Below, in pieces: positions 8,496 to 17,325 of a DNA stretch of 64,000 bases. The notes below the pieces were generated by a model, which did no database searches, was not told the DNA's origin, and saw nothing but the letters and a program-made list of their open reading frames with translations. The stretch comes from Bacillus taeanensis (GTDB lineage: Bacteria; Bacillota; Bacilli; Bacillales; UBA6769). The stretch spans positions 1 through 64,000 of the forward strand of contig NZ_QOCW01000015.1 in the NCBI RefSeq assembly GCF_003318295.1, read 5' to 3'. Position numbers and translations under genes: made by a program. Every line of letters begins with the position of its first letter. Position 1 is the first letter of the stretch.

Positions 8496-8894
8496 CTAAA
8501 GCTTTTGTAAGTGATCATGGAGGTAAATGACGTTATGGTTCTTTCTTTTATTATTTAATACAGATTCACGACAGATATTATTTTCTAATTTACCATTTTC
8601 AAAGACTTCTGCTAAATCACGCATATAATAAATATCTGCTTGATTTCCAGGTTGGATAATGAAATCGATAAATCCAAGGTTTTTTAGTTCTTGACGCGCT
8701 CTTCGAATCATGAGCTCACATTCACCCGTTTTTCCCATTAAAAAATGTGTCCCAACAGAAAACTCAGGTGCACCTCCATTTTTCACAACAAGGTACATAA
8801 GAGCATGCCAAAGAACCACAGCAGGTACAGATGGCGGTAACGGATTGGTTTCCATCCAATCATAAAACTTTTTTAACTGCGTCAAATAATCCAT
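8496..8894 (-). CDS. DnaD-like N-terminal domain protein
   Basis: A 132-residue protein whose first 95 residues resemble the N-terminal winged-helix domain of DnaD-like replication proteins common in phages and bacilli: MDYLTQLKKFYDWMETNPLP, then LWHALMYLVVKNGG, then a region like GKTGECELMIRRARQELKNLGFI. The C-terminal DnaB/DnaD-like helicase-loading domain is absent; the tail ends in HDHLQKL. No integrase, capsid or other phage gene is nearby. It may be a remnant of a mobile element or an adapted DNA-binding protein. Confidence 0.6.
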   Translation of the reverse strand: MDYLTQLKKFYDWMETNPLPPSVPAVVLWHALMYLVVKNGGAPEFSVGTHFLMGKTGECELMIRRARQELKNLGFIDFIIQPGNQADIYYMRDLAEVFENGKLENNICRESVLNNKRKNHNVIYLHDHLQKL

Positions 8895-9613
8895 TGTGCC
8901 AACTCCGTCTCATTTAATTTTTTTAAAAAGCACATGTTGACTTAACTTAGTGGTTGCTGACTGCTCTACACAGCCTTTCATTTGTCACCTCTTAATGGAT
9001 TTTTAACAATGATGAAGGAATTTCACATGATGAAAGTGATGAATGAATACGTGGGTATAATCTTAGCTGACCTCTGAAGTAAAACAATATTATCTCTCTG
9101 TAATCGTTTCTTCCTTCCACTCCTCCTCTTAAGTCTCAGTTATTTGGAAATCATTTCATTTTAAAATATTTCCTTTTTTATCATAAAACGACATTTTCCG
9201 CTTGTCAACAAGTTTTTCTGATTACTCAGAATTTTCTGTATAAAGAAGATCTAAAAGCTATTAAAATACTGCTTCATAAAGACATCAGCAGCACTCCCTT
9301 TCCTCAACTCACTCACTTTTTAATGTTTATAGCTTTAATTAAAAATCACTCATTAATTCCCTGCTTATTCTCCTCTCAACGATTGATTTCTTTAGCATAA
9401 TTTAACAACATTTATATTATACATACAAAATTCGATAAATGCTCCTATTTTATACCCTAAAAATTGTAAAGTTTTTGTTAAGACGCCTTTATAATTCTTT
9501 AACATTTCCTCTTCCTTCCTGCTGCCGCCAAGAAAATCCCAGCTCTTCTCCCCCATTTCCTGCCTTTCACACTATATAAAATATGACCCCATTTTCCACA
9601 AGGAGAGGATTTT
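8895..9613. other. 719-base gene-free AT-rich region
   Basis: No open frame, tRNA or clear hairpin is seen. It contains one ComK-type AT box (AAAA, five bases, TTTT, at 9185-9197) but no second box at a standard spacing. It separates the divergent DnaD-like and winged-helix-like genes and should contain both promoters. A ribosome site (AAGGAGAGG) lies at its right end. Confidence 0.5.
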
Positions 9614-10441
9614 ATGAAATCAGGACATATTCAGCAGTTCACCCATTTAAGTGAATTCACAAACCTCAATGAATTTAACAATACCATCAAAAGCTTCCTT
9701 CAAAAACATGAACAAGATTTTACAAAAAGCGAGCGCATCGCCTTTAAACACCTTACCCGCTACAGTGCCAAAGTACCCGGCGTCTGCAATGCAAGAATCG
9801 GAAAACTTGTTTCCGCCTGCCATAAAAACGGTGAAACAATCTCACGCTCCACATTTGAACGAATGCTCTCGAAAGCAAAAAAACTAGGCATTTTAACCGT
9901 ACATCATACGATCCGAAAAGAAGGCGGCATGGCCCATAATGTCTTCATCTTTCACCGCTTTGACGGAGCGCCTTCAGGAAAATTGACAGAGCGTTCAATG
10001 ACCGAAAATCCTTTAGAAGACAAATCTCAAGAGCGAAAATCACCTTCAGAAACTATTTCTTTTAAAGCTAATTTAAAAAATAAAAACCATCGTCCTAGTC
10101 ACGTTACTCTCGAACAACTCGATTACACGTACACACCTTCAAACATTCCAAACGAGTTCATACAAGCAGTGAAACCTTTTTTTAGAAAAGCAAAAGACAT
10201 CCACAATCTGTGGCAGCGGGTCATGATTGCTTACCGCCGCTTCCAAATCGCTGAGCCTGTTGACATCTATATCCAAACGATTATCACTGCCTTCAAGGAA
10301 ACCGTCTTTCGCTATAAACGCGGCACGATTAAAACAACCTTTACCCAATATTTTTACGGCACAATCGCCAATTTATTTGCGGTCGAAAAAAGACGCGAAA
10401 CCGCAGCAACCGTGCTTACATATGACTGGCTAAACCAATAA
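9614..10441 (+). CDS. Winged-helix-like DNA-binding protein, unknown role
   Basis: A 275-residue soluble protein. Residues 35-125 look like a winged helix: SERIAFKHLTRYSAKVPG, then ARIGKLVSACHKNGETISR, then STFERMLSKAKKLGILTVHH, the pattern seen in replication-initiator and plasmid-type HTH proteins. A Ser/Lys-rich linker follows (about 130-165), then a helical C-terminal domain with many basic and aromatic residues (190-265). The start follows AAGGAGAGG. Related unnamed proteins are, from memory, frequent in Bacillus genomes as HTH-domain or cytosolic proteins. Its gene precedes the small sigma-factor gene by about 200 bases. Confidence 0.65.
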   Translation: MKSGHIQQFTHLSEFTNLNEFNNTIKSFLQKHEQDFTKSERIAFKHLTRYSAKVPGVCNARIGKLVSACHKNGETISRSTFERMLSKAKKLGILTVHHTIRKEGGMAHNVFIFHRFDGAPSGKLTERSMTENPLEDKSQERKSPSETISFKANLKNKNHRPSHVTLEQLDYTYTPSNIPNEFIQAVKPFFRKAKDIHNLWQRVMIAYRRFQIAEPVDIYIQTIITAFKETVFRYKRGTIKTTFTQYFYGTIANLFAVEKRRETAATVLTYDWLNQ

Positions 10442-10501
10442 TCATCTCTAAAAAAATTTGATACATACTGCACAAATGATGCCTGTATCATCCTCGATAT
10501 G

Positions 10502-10561
10502 TGACGTATCCCCTTAGGAAACGTCATATATAAACGCTTTCAAACAACCCATACGTGACGT
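10502..10561 (+). promoter_or_regulatory. TGACGT dyad and repeat upstream of the sigma-factor gene
   Basis: TGACGT at 10502-10507 pairs with ACGTCA at 10521-10526, with inner TCC/GGA also pairing. A third TGACGT follows at 10556-10561. The cluster is 90-150 bases upstream of the sigma-factor start. It looks like an operator for a dimeric regulator. Which protein binds is unknown; the upstream winged-helix-like protein is a candidate. Confidence 0.45.
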
Positions 10562-10648
10562 TTACGCATATGAACAAATTCCAAAAACCTTATACAGTTA
10601 CATTACCGGCGGAAAACATAGAATGCGCGCATTCAAAAAGGAATGCAC

Positions 10649-11158
10649 ATGAACAGAAACAACTGCTCTTTCGAAAAACTTGTAAATGCCTATGAACCGA
10701 TGATCAAAAAACAAATTCGCTCACTCAACATCCACAGCAATCATGACACCTACTATCAGCTCGGCTTAATCGGCTTATGGGAAGCATATGAACGATTCGA
10801 CCCTGAAAAAGGCAAATTCTCAACATTCGCAATCACAACCGTACGCGGAAAAATGCTTTCCGAACTTAAAAAAGACACGAAATACCTTGAACACCATCAC
10901 GTTGAAGACTACACCACATCTCTTACAGCCGTTGATGAACAAGCCCTAATCCCACTTGAAAACGAAATCATCGAAGCCTACTTAACAGGACTCAACCAAG
11001 GCGAAAGAAAGTGGGTCCAGCTCGGCATCTTAAACGGCATGAAAATAAAAGAAATCGCAGCACAAGAAGGCACCCCTTATGAAACCGTAAAATCATGGCG
11101 AAAAAGCGCATTAAGGAAAATGAGAGAAAATGCAGTGAGGGAAGCACAATTATTTTAG
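10649..11158 (+). CDS. Small sigma-70 family factor
   Basis: A 169-residue RNA polymerase sigma factor. Region 2 is clear (DTYYQLGLIGLWEAYERFDP followed by KGKFSTFAITTVRGKM, residues 33-72), and a C-terminal region 4 helix-turn-helix is visible (KIKEIAAQEGTPYETVKSWR, residues 132-151). Region 3 is missing, as in compact alternative sigma factors. The ATG chosen has AAGGA six bases upstream; the ATG two codons earlier is too close to it. No anti-sigma gene is adjacent, which is unusual for an ECF factor; the protein is closer to the sporulation/phage-like sigma-70 class used in bacilli. Target promoters are unknown. Confidence 0.82.
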   Translation: MNRNNCSFEKLVNAYEPMIKKQIRSLNIHSNHDTYYQLGLIGLWEAYERFDPEKGKFSTFAITTVRGKMLSELKKDTKYLEHHHVEDYTTSLTAVDEQALIPLENEIIEAYLTGLNQGERKWVQLGILNGMKIKEIAAQEGTPYETVKSWRKSALRKMRENAVREAQLF

Positions 11159-11189
11159 AATAAAGGATTATCAGCAAAAAAAACAAAAA

Positions 11190-11265
11190 AGTCATGTGAG
11201 CTTGTCTGGATAAGCGGTTTTTGAAAACACAATAAAAAACCAGCAAACAGACAGCTCATATGACT
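11190..11265 (-). terminator. Long hairpin terminator, minus strand
   Basis: An 18-bp outer stem (one mismatch, one bulge) encloses an inner GGTTTTT/AAAAACC stem. On the minus strand it is followed by TTTTTTG and eight more T. It should terminate transcription arriving from the two-frame gene at 11325-11806 and beyond. It also lies just after the sigma-factor stop but has no U tract in that direction. Confidence 0.75.
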
Positions 11266-11324
11266 AAAAAACCGAAAAATTCCTCGGGCGGTGCCTCTCA
11301 CCCTGTCAAACTATTTATCAGCTG

Positions 11325-11806
11325 TTACTTCGTTAGAAAAAACTGATCAAATATAAGTTTTGAATATCTCTTAACTTCATGGAGACCGGTATCAATTCCA
11401 TGTCTTATAAATTCGTTTTTGGACATCGGAGCATCATCTCTTAATTGAAGTGTATGAGGGTCAAGTTCCCAATTTTTGATGATTTTTTTACGCCATCTTT
11501 GATATTTGTACTTTTTTCCCTGAACCAAGGTCCAAAATCCCATCCATGCTGATTAGAGAATGAAACAGGCTCCTTAGATCCTACTACAACTTCCTTTGGC
11601 AGACCAAAAAATTCACCAGAAGTCTGCTCTGGATTTCCTAGTTGGACTAAATCATCTGCTATTGTTAATATTTTCAATAATTCATAGGATATATCTGGAC
11701 GCTCCTCTGTATCTAGTAAATATCCTTGAAGCTTGCTTTCCAGCTCTTTACTAAGTTCAAGAATCTTTGCTGCAGCATGTACTACTGGTGATGAATAATC
11801 ACTCAT
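11325..11806 (-). CDS. Gene split between two frames at an A7 tract; unknown function
   Basis: The upstream frame (start 11806, AGGAG-type site) gives 121 residues and stops at 11441. A second frame is open from 11543 to its stop at 11325 and has no ribosome site of its own. Both overlap at A-AAA-AAA (11483-11489). A -1 shift there joins GVKK to IIKNWELDPHTLQLRDD and gives a continuous 160-residue protein; the residues after the shift are better behaved than the out-of-frame tail (SSKIGNLTLIHFN). The heptamer is a canonical slippery sequence, so this may be programmed frameshifting or transcript slippage, a recent one-base deletion, or a sequencing error. The protein is acidic at the N-terminus, basic at the C-terminus, and of no family I recognise. 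Confidence 0.6.
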
Positions 11807-11879
11807 GTGAATGGCTCCTTATTATATTAGTTATATATAATTATAATATCATTCACACCACTAACAATCTATTACTTCA

Positions 11880-12836
11880 TTATTTTGTAGAATGCGAAGT
11901 AATAAATGCCGCTTTACCGCGCAGCTTGTAATCCGTCATTGTCGCCGGAACAATAAAATGATCACCTTTTTTGAACGAATAAGTTTGATCACATACTAAC
12001 AATTCACCTTCACCATCTAACACACTCATTAACAAGTAGTTATTCTCATTTTTCTCCGTTACATCCCCGTCCAAAGTCCAATGGTAAACTGTAAAATAAT
12101 TCTCTTGAATTAATTTCTTACTTCTTAATCCTTCTCTTACATCCTCTACAACTTCAAATGAGGCATCTTGATGCGGAATTGTTGATACCTCAATCGATTT
12201 TTCAATGTGAAGTTCACGCGTATTGCCTTCTGCATCAGGACGATCATAATCATACACACGATAAGTTGTATCAGAGCTTTGTTGGGTTTCAAGAATCATA
12301 ATGCCCTTCCCGATCGCATGAATTGTTCCGCTTGGCACATAAACAAAATCACCCGGTTGAACCTGCACCTTTCTCAATAAGTCATCCCAGCGTCCATCTG
12401 CAACCATTTGTTCAAACTCTTCTTTCGACTTTGCATGATGACCATAAATCAACTCAGCGCCTTCTTCACAGTCAATAATATACCAGCACTCTGTTTTACC
12501 ATACTGTTCACCCTCAACTTCTCTCGCATAGTGATCATCGGGATGAACTTGAACAGATAAATCATTGTTGGCATCAAGAATTTTCACTAATAACGGAAAC
12601 TCTTCGCCTTCTTCATTCGCAAATAACTCACGATGGCTGTCCCATACTTGATCAAGCGTTTTTCCCTTTAACGCGCCATTTAAAATTTCACAAGGACCGT
12701 TTTGATGCGCTGAAATCCCCCAACATTCGCCCGTTTCATCTGAAGGGATATGATAACCAAATTTCTCTTTCAGCGCCGTACCGCCCCAAATACGTTCCTT
12801 AAATACTGATTTTAAAAAAATAGGCTCTTGATACAT
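11880..12836 (-). CDS. manA: Mannose-6-phosphate isomerase ManA, copy 1
   Basis: Interconverts mannose-6-phosphate and fructose-6-phosphate; zinc-dependent cupin enzyme. The 318-residue protein shows VQVHPDD (metal-binding His) near residue 95, GKTECWYI (metal-binding Glu) near 112, and the second metal-site region VPSGTIHAIGKGI near 170. The ATG is preceded by an AGAGAGG site; a longer frame with seven extra residues lacks one. It lies at the end of the mannose PTS operon, behind a terminator-like hairpin, and would channel incoming mannose-6-phosphate into glycolysis. Copy 2 at 26379-27338 serves the polysaccharide locus. Confidence 0.93.
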   Translation of the reverse strand: MYQEPIFLKSVFKERIWGGTALKEKFGYHIPSDETGECWGISAHQNGPCEILNGALKGKTLDQVWDSHRELFANEEGEEFPLLVKILDANNDLSVQVHPDDHYAREVEGEQYGKTECWYIIDCEEGAELIYGHHAKSKEEFEQMVADGRWDDLLRKVQVQPGDFVYVPSGTIHAIGKGIMILETQQSSDTTYRVYDYDRPDAEGNTRELHIEKSIEVSTIPHQDASFEVVEDVREGLRSKKLIQENYFTVYHWTLDGDVTEKNENNYLLMSVLDGEGELLVCDQTYSFKKGDHFIVPATMTDYKLRGKAAFITSHSTK

Positions 12837-12910
12837 CAATCTATTCCTCTCTTTCATTTCTTTATCTTACTAATTTTTTAGCCAATTTCGACATCCACAC
12901 CATATAAAAA

Positions 12911-12930
12911 AAGAGGGAATATCCCTCTCT
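12911..12930 (-). terminator. Hairpin with U7 tract between PTS IIA and manA
   Basis: A 7-bp stem (AGAGGGA/TCCCTCT) with a 3-base loop directly at the end of the IIA gene, followed on the minus strand by seven T. It should end or reduce transcription before manA. Confidence 0.75.
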
Positions 12931-12931
12931 T

Positions 12932-13384
12932 TTATAACTCGCTTAATAAATTTACCACCTGTTCTTTGCTTGATGCTTCCAGCAAACTAGCACGAAATTC
13001 ATCATCCATCAGTTTTCTTGATAACAGCTGCAGAATCTTTAAATGGTCATCTCCGGCATTCTGCTCCGGAACCGCGATCATGAAAATGAGATTCGCATCG
13101 TCTCCATCCATACTATCCCAATCCACTCCTGCTTTTTTAATGCCAAACGCTACTCTTGCTGATGTAACAGCATCTGTTTTGCCATGAGGAATGGCAATGC
13201 CAAAGCCAATTCCTGTACTGCTTTGTCGTTCACGCTCATAAAGCGCCGTTTTAAATCCCTCTTTATCAACTAAAGCACCTGACGCATCCAGCATAGCAAT
13301 CATTTCATCCATAACCGCTTCTCTTGTTGAGCCTTCTAATTGTAATGCAATAAGATCTTCTGTAATTAAATCGGTAAAATTCAT
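12932..13384 (-). CDS. PTS IIA protein, fructose/mannose family
   Basis: A 150-residue IIA protein of the PTS fructose-mannitol family. The phospho-accepting histidine is in GFGIAIPHGK near residue 60, the classic family motif. It receives phosphate from HPr and passes it to the Cys of the IIBC protein encoded immediately upstream. The start follows AAAGGA; a longer frame of six residues is less likely. A separate IIA is unusual relative to the single-chain ManP/FruA forms of Bacillus subtilis. Confidence 0.9.
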   Translation of the reverse strand: MNFTDLITEDLIALQLEGSTREAVMDEMIAMLDASGALVDKEGFKTALYERERQSSTGIGFGIAIPHGKTDAVTSARVAFGIKKAGVDWDSMDGDDANLIFMIAVPEQNAGDDHLKILQLLSRKLMDDEFRASLLEASSKEQVVNLLSEL

Positions 13385-13409
13385 CCTTGCTCTTCCTTTC
13401 ATAAATGAT

Positions 13410-14831
13410 TTAGTTCACTTCTTCCACATCTACTGTCTTTTTGATTGCGTTAACTAAAAACGCAGTTACAACTGAGCCGATAACAATCGCGAGTAAGAAC
13501 AGCGGTACATGTCCAACCGCTTGAAATAAAGCAACAACTGGACCGCCGTGCGGAACACTATCTGTTACTTGACCTAACATCGCAATAACTGCCCCAACGA
13601 TTGAACCGATCATAATGCTTGGAATAACACGGAGCGGATCTCTTGCAGCAAAAGGAATCGCTCCTTCTGTAATTCCGACAAGTCCCATTGCTAATGCCGC
13701 TTTTCCTGCTTCTTGTTCTTCTTTAAGGTATTTCTTTTTATTTAATACTGTTGCAAGACCTAATCCTAACGGAGGAATACAAATGGCTGTCGCAACAGCG
13801 CCCATAATATACGCATTTCCTTCACCAATCATTGCTGCTCCAAATAAGAAAGCAACTTTATTAACCGGACCACCCATATCAAAAGAAATCATTGCCCCTA
13901 AAATAATCGCTAATAAAATTTTGCTTGAACCTTGCATACTATTTAACCAGCTTGTTAAGCCTTCCATAATACCTGCAATTGGTTGACCCAGAATAAAGAT
14001 GAACACAACAGCAACTAATAACGATGATAAAAGCGGAATAACCAAAATCGGCATAATCGGCTGAATCATTCTTGGAACTGGAATTTTCTTAATGCCTTTG
14101 GCAATATAACCTGCTAAGAAACCTGCAATAATTCCACCAATAAATCCTGCACCTGCTTCACTTCCGTAGAAACTACCATTTGCTGCAATATAACCACCGA
14201 TCATACCCGGCGCAAGTCCTGGGCGATCTGCAATACTTACGGCAATAAAACCTGCCAAAATCGGCACCATAAACATAAACGATGCAGCCCCAACATCAAG
14301 AATCGTTTGCCACACAGAACCTTCAGGAATGACTAATCCATTTGGTGTTGGCTCTCCACCAATGGCTAGTGCTAAAGCAATTAATAATCCTCCAACTACT
14401 ACAAATGGAATCATATAGGAAACGCCATTCATCAAACTGCGATACAAAACATTTTGTTTTTCTTTACGTTCATCCTTTATTTCTTTAACACTTTTTAATG
14501 TGTTTTCTTGTGCATTGCCATATACAGCAACTTCCCCGTCTTGGAACATTTTAATTAACTCTTCCGGGCGGCGAATACCGTCAGCAACTTTCGCTTCTAA
14601 TACTTTTTTGCCATGAAAACGACTTTTATCAACTTGTTTATCTGCTGCAATAATAATACCGTCAGCCTCTTGAATTTCTGCTGCTGTTAATTCATTTTCC
14701 ACTCCAATTGAACCTTGTGTTTCAACTTTCATCTCAATGCCCAGCTTTTCAGCAGTTTTTGATAGTTTTTCAGCTGCCATATACGTATGGGCAATCCCAT
14801 TTGGACATGACGTAATCGCTAATAATTTCAA
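13410..14831 (-). CDS. PTS IIBC permease, mannose/fructose type
   Basis: A 473-residue membrane protein. The IIB domain (residues 1-100) starts with LLAITSCPNGIAHTYMAAE, whose Cys is the phosphorylation site. A linker leads to the IIC domain (about 120-470), which has around eight to ten hydrophobic segments and typical motifs ISFDMGGPVNKVAF and GITEGAIPFAARDPLR. The family covers fructose, mannose and 2-O-mannosylglycerate carriers. Mannose is favoured because the operon also contains a ManR-like activator and manA, as in the manR-manPA locus of Bacillus subtilis. Confidence 0.9.
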   Translation of the reverse strand: MKLLAITSCPNGIAHTYMAAEKLSKTAEKLGIEMKVETQGSIGVENELTAAEIQEADGIIIAADKQVDKSRFHGKKVLEAKVADGIRRPEELIKMFQDGEVAVYGNAQENTLKSVKEIKDERKEKQNVLYRSLMNGVSYMIPFVVVGGLLIALALAIGGEPTPNGLVIPEGSVWQTILDVGAASFMFMVPILAGFIAVSIADRPGLAPGMIGGYIAANGSFYGSEAGAGFIGGIIAGFLAGYIAKGIKKIPVPRMIQPIMPILVIPLLSSLLVAVVFIFILGQPIAGIMEGLTSWLNSMQGSSKILLAIILGAMISFDMGGPVNKVAFLFGAAMIGEGNAYIMGAVATAICIPPLGLGLATVLNKKKYLKEEQEAGKAALAMGLVGITEGAIPFAARDPLRVIPSIMIGSIVGAVIAMLGQVTDSVPHGGPVVALFQAVGHVPLFLLAIVIGSVVTAFLVNAIKKTVDVEEVN

Positions 14832-14849
14832 TTTCGTTTCCCCTCTTTC

Positions 14850-16805
14850 TTATAACGTTTTATAGAAATCTCTGGTATTTTTCTGCTTTCTTAACTCATT
14901 TAATTTGTCTTCATCTTCAACTAAATTCGCAAGCTCTTTAAACAATTGCTTGACTTCTTCCTTATCAGACAGCTTATTGGCAAGCATAAAGACAAACGTA
15001 ATTTTCTCGCCTTCCCATTCAATCTCTTTATTCAGCCTCGCAATCCCAATTACTGATTTTCCAATTAATTGCGGATCACCATGCGGAATGGCAATGCCGC
15101 CGCCAATCACTGTAGAAGAAATCTTTTCTCGCTCTGTTGAACTTGTTCCATAATCAGCATGAACATAGCCTCTCTCACTTAGCTGCTCTCCTAAATAAGA
15201 GATCACATCAAAACGATCATTGAAGTCTACATCAAGGAAAATTAACTCTTCAGAAACCAACGTTTTTAACAATGGATATGCTGTTTCCTTTTCTGGAAAT
15301 GGGGAATGCAATTCTTTTAAAAAGTTCTTCAATTTTTCCCTCTCGTATTCCAACAAAAGTGGTGTAACTGTTAAAGATGGCAAATCTCGGTTTTTCAACG
15401 GAACAGTACTAATTAAGACGTCTGGATTTTTTTGTTCAATCTTCTTTTTTAACTGAAACGTTGAAACCGTATCAACAATCATTAAATTTGAAAAATAACG
15501 TTCAAGCTTTGCTTTTAACAGCTGTGATGTCCCTGTTCCTGTTGGACAAACGATTAATGCCTTCGTTATCTTTTGCTGCTGCTTTTGTACCCGTTCTAAT
15601 GCAGCCTGTACATGCAGTGTAATATAAGCCACCTCATCTTCTGGAAGTGAAATCTTAAATGCGTTTTCAATTTCCGGTATAAAAGAAAAGATAAGGTCAA
15701 ATGGATAACGGTACATTTTTTTAATTTCTTTTAGCATCGGATTTGAGACACTTAGTCCATGTCTTAAACGATTTAACGTTGCATGTAAATGAACAGATAA
15801 TCCAATTAACAGCTCTTTATCTTCAAGTAACGACACATCAATCACTTCTGCCGCTTTTTGAATAATCATTCTCGAAGCACTTAATGCCTCAGAATCAATT
15901 TTTTGAAGCGATTCTTCCACATGTTCATGTTCCATGGAATGATCATAATGAAAACGTGCCCCTAATAAATGCAGCGTCATATAACCCACTTCATCGTTTG
16001 GAATTTTGACAGCAAGAATTCTCTCTAGTGATTCAGCAAGCTGAAGGGCTAATGCGTACTCCTTTTTCTCTTGAAGCTCTACAAGCTCTTCTTGCGGCAT
16101 GATAATGCCATACCCTAACTTAATTCGTTTCACAGCAATTGCTAAATGAATCGTTAAATTCGTCATTGCTTGATCCGTAAACTGAAAATCAAGTGCTCTT
16201 TCGATTTTCCTAATCTCCGTTTCAATCAGTGAGTAATCATATGAACTAATTACTTCTTGAAGCACATTCTCCTGAAGTGAAACAAATGAAAGTTGATTAG
16301 CTGATACATCAATCACTTTAGATAAAGCAGTACGCCAAGCTTTTTCTTCTCCTTCTACCTTTAAACCTAAATTCGGTTTTCGTACAAGTCGTAAATCAAA
16401 AGAACGCATCCAATGTTCAACTTCAATTAAATCTTGTCCAATCGTTGATTTACTAACATAAAACAAATTCGCAAGCTGCTGCATCGTATGAACTTTGTCT
16501 GCTTTTAACAAAATCTTAATTAACTCATTTCTGCGCTCATTTTGACTAATGTCGTGTTGTTCTGTACCAATCACCTCTTGCAGGAGTTCTTTTCGATCAA
16601 TCTCATGCGCATTTAGAAAAATTCCTACACTCGGTTTTCGGATAATTTCAACTTTCGGGTAATTTCCAAGCCATTCATCAAGCATTTTCAAATCATTTCG
16701 AATCGTCTTCTCCGAACAATCCAAACGCTTCGCAAGTGAATCAACTGATAAATACCCGTTTGACTTTAGCAAAATAAGCAAAATCTCTTTTTGTCTTTCA
16801 AGCAT
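14850..16805 (-). CDS. manR: PTS-regulated transcriptional activator, ManR/MtlR type
   Basis: A 651-residue multidomain activator. It has an N-terminal DeoR/HTH_11-like winged helix (ERQKEILLILLKSNGYLSVD), a second HTH (about 90-140), two PRD domains (about 180-285 and 300-400) with conserved histidines phosphorylated by HPr or EIIB, a GatB-like IIB domain (about 405-490, VCPTGTGTSQ) and a C-terminal IIA domain (about 505-651) with GGGIAIPHGDPQLI. Such proteins are activated when their sugar is transported and by HPr phosphorylation under non-repressing conditions. It heads the operon with IIBC, IIA and manA. The ATG with a GGTGGTG site is preferred over an upstream TTG. Confidence 0.9.
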   Translation of the reverse strand: MLERQKEILLILLKSNGYLSVDSLAKRLDCSEKTIRNDLKMLDEWLGNYPKVEIIRKPSVGIFLNAHEIDRKELLQEVIGTEQHDISQNERRNELIKILLKADKVHTMQQLANLFYVSKSTIGQDLIEVEHWMRSFDLRLVRKPNLGLKVEGEEKAWRTALSKVIDVSANQLSFVSLQENVLQEVISSYDYSLIETEIRKIERALDFQFTDQAMTNLTIHLAIAVKRIKLGYGIIMPQEELVELQEKKEYALALQLAESLERILAVKIPNDEVGYMTLHLLGARFHYDHSMEHEHVEESLQKIDSEALSASRMIIQKAAEVIDVSLLEDKELLIGLSVHLHATLNRLRHGLSVSNPMLKEIKKMYRYPFDLIFSFIPEIENAFKISLPEDEVAYITLHVQAALERVQKQQQKITKALIVCPTGTGTSQLLKAKLERYFSNLMIVDTVSTFQLKKKIEQKNPDVLISTVPLKNRDLPSLTVTPLLLEYEREKLKNFLKELHSPFPEKETAYPLLKTLVSEELIFLDVDFNDRFDVISYLGEQLSERGYVHADYGTSSTEREKISSTVIGGGIAIPHGDPQLIGKSVIGIARLNKEIEWEGEKITFVFMLANKLSDKEEVKQLFKELANLVEDEDKLNELRKQKNTRDFYKTL

Positions 16806-16898
16806 ATTCTTCACCACCAATTAAGAAGAAAGCTTTCTTGTAAGCCTTTTCTTATTTCTTATTCTAAGCTAGAAAGCCCCTATAAAAAGAACAAATCA

Positions 16899-16930
16899 TT
16901 ACCGGAAGTTCTGGTAAAAAGTATATTATA
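16899..16930 (-). promoter_or_regulatory. manR -10 element with adjacent 19-base dyad
   Basis: On the minus strand TATAAT is at 16925-16930 with no good -35 match, as expected for an activated promoter. Immediately downstream lies an almost perfect palindrome with outer arms TTACC/GGTAA and inner GAA/TTC (16899-16917), around the predicted transcription start. It looks like an operator. The protein that binds it is not identified. Confidence 0.45.
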
Positions 16931-16963
16931 CAGAAAAATCCATTATTGTTCATCACATAACCA

Positions 16964-16993
16964 AAAGAGCTTACCGATCATGGCAAGCTCTTT
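16964..16993. terminator. Hairpin upstream of the manR promoter
   Basis: AAAGAGCTT pairs with AAGCTCTTT, extended by two more pairs across a mismatch. Short T runs flank it on both strands. It lies in the divergent region, where no gene needs a terminator, so it may be a relic or an upstream regulatory structure. Confidence 0.4.
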
Positions 16994-17325
16994 ATTGAAT
17001 ATACAATTAAACACATCTAACTAATAGTTTACTTTAGTTGTAGAATGAAAAACAATACATTCAGCTGTTCCGTTTCATCTGTATTCCTTTATTGGCATTG
17101 GAATAATAAACTAAGCACCTTTTTATAACATAAATGCGGTAAGTTAAAAATTGAACAGATCTTCACTACTAAATTTATTAACAAATTAACTATTAATTTT
17201 CACTTTGCAAAGTTAACCTTATTATCTTTCAAATGCTAGTTTTTTATTTTATAATCAAGTTAAGCCATCCACATTGCCCCATTCCTCTTCAGTCAAATAA
17301 TCCCACATAGGAGTGAATACTAAAA

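Larger units (their letters stand above)
16806..17325. other. 520-base divergent intergenic region, manR and ykyB
   Basis: Holds, on the minus strand, a TATAAT box (16925-16930), a 19-base dyad just downstream of it (16899-16917) and a hairpin (16964-16993) upstream. The right part (17004-17310) is AT-rich with no gene and should contain the ykyB promoter. Confidence 0.5.

Noticed and set aside
9185..9197. ComK AT box upstream of the winged-helix-like gene
   Set aside because: A single AAAA-N5-TTTT is expected by chance in AT-rich DNA; no second box at 8, 18 or 31 bp spacing was found.
8496..11158. A prophage
   Set aside because: No integrase, terminase, capsid, tail or lysis gene is present; only DNA-binding proteins are found.
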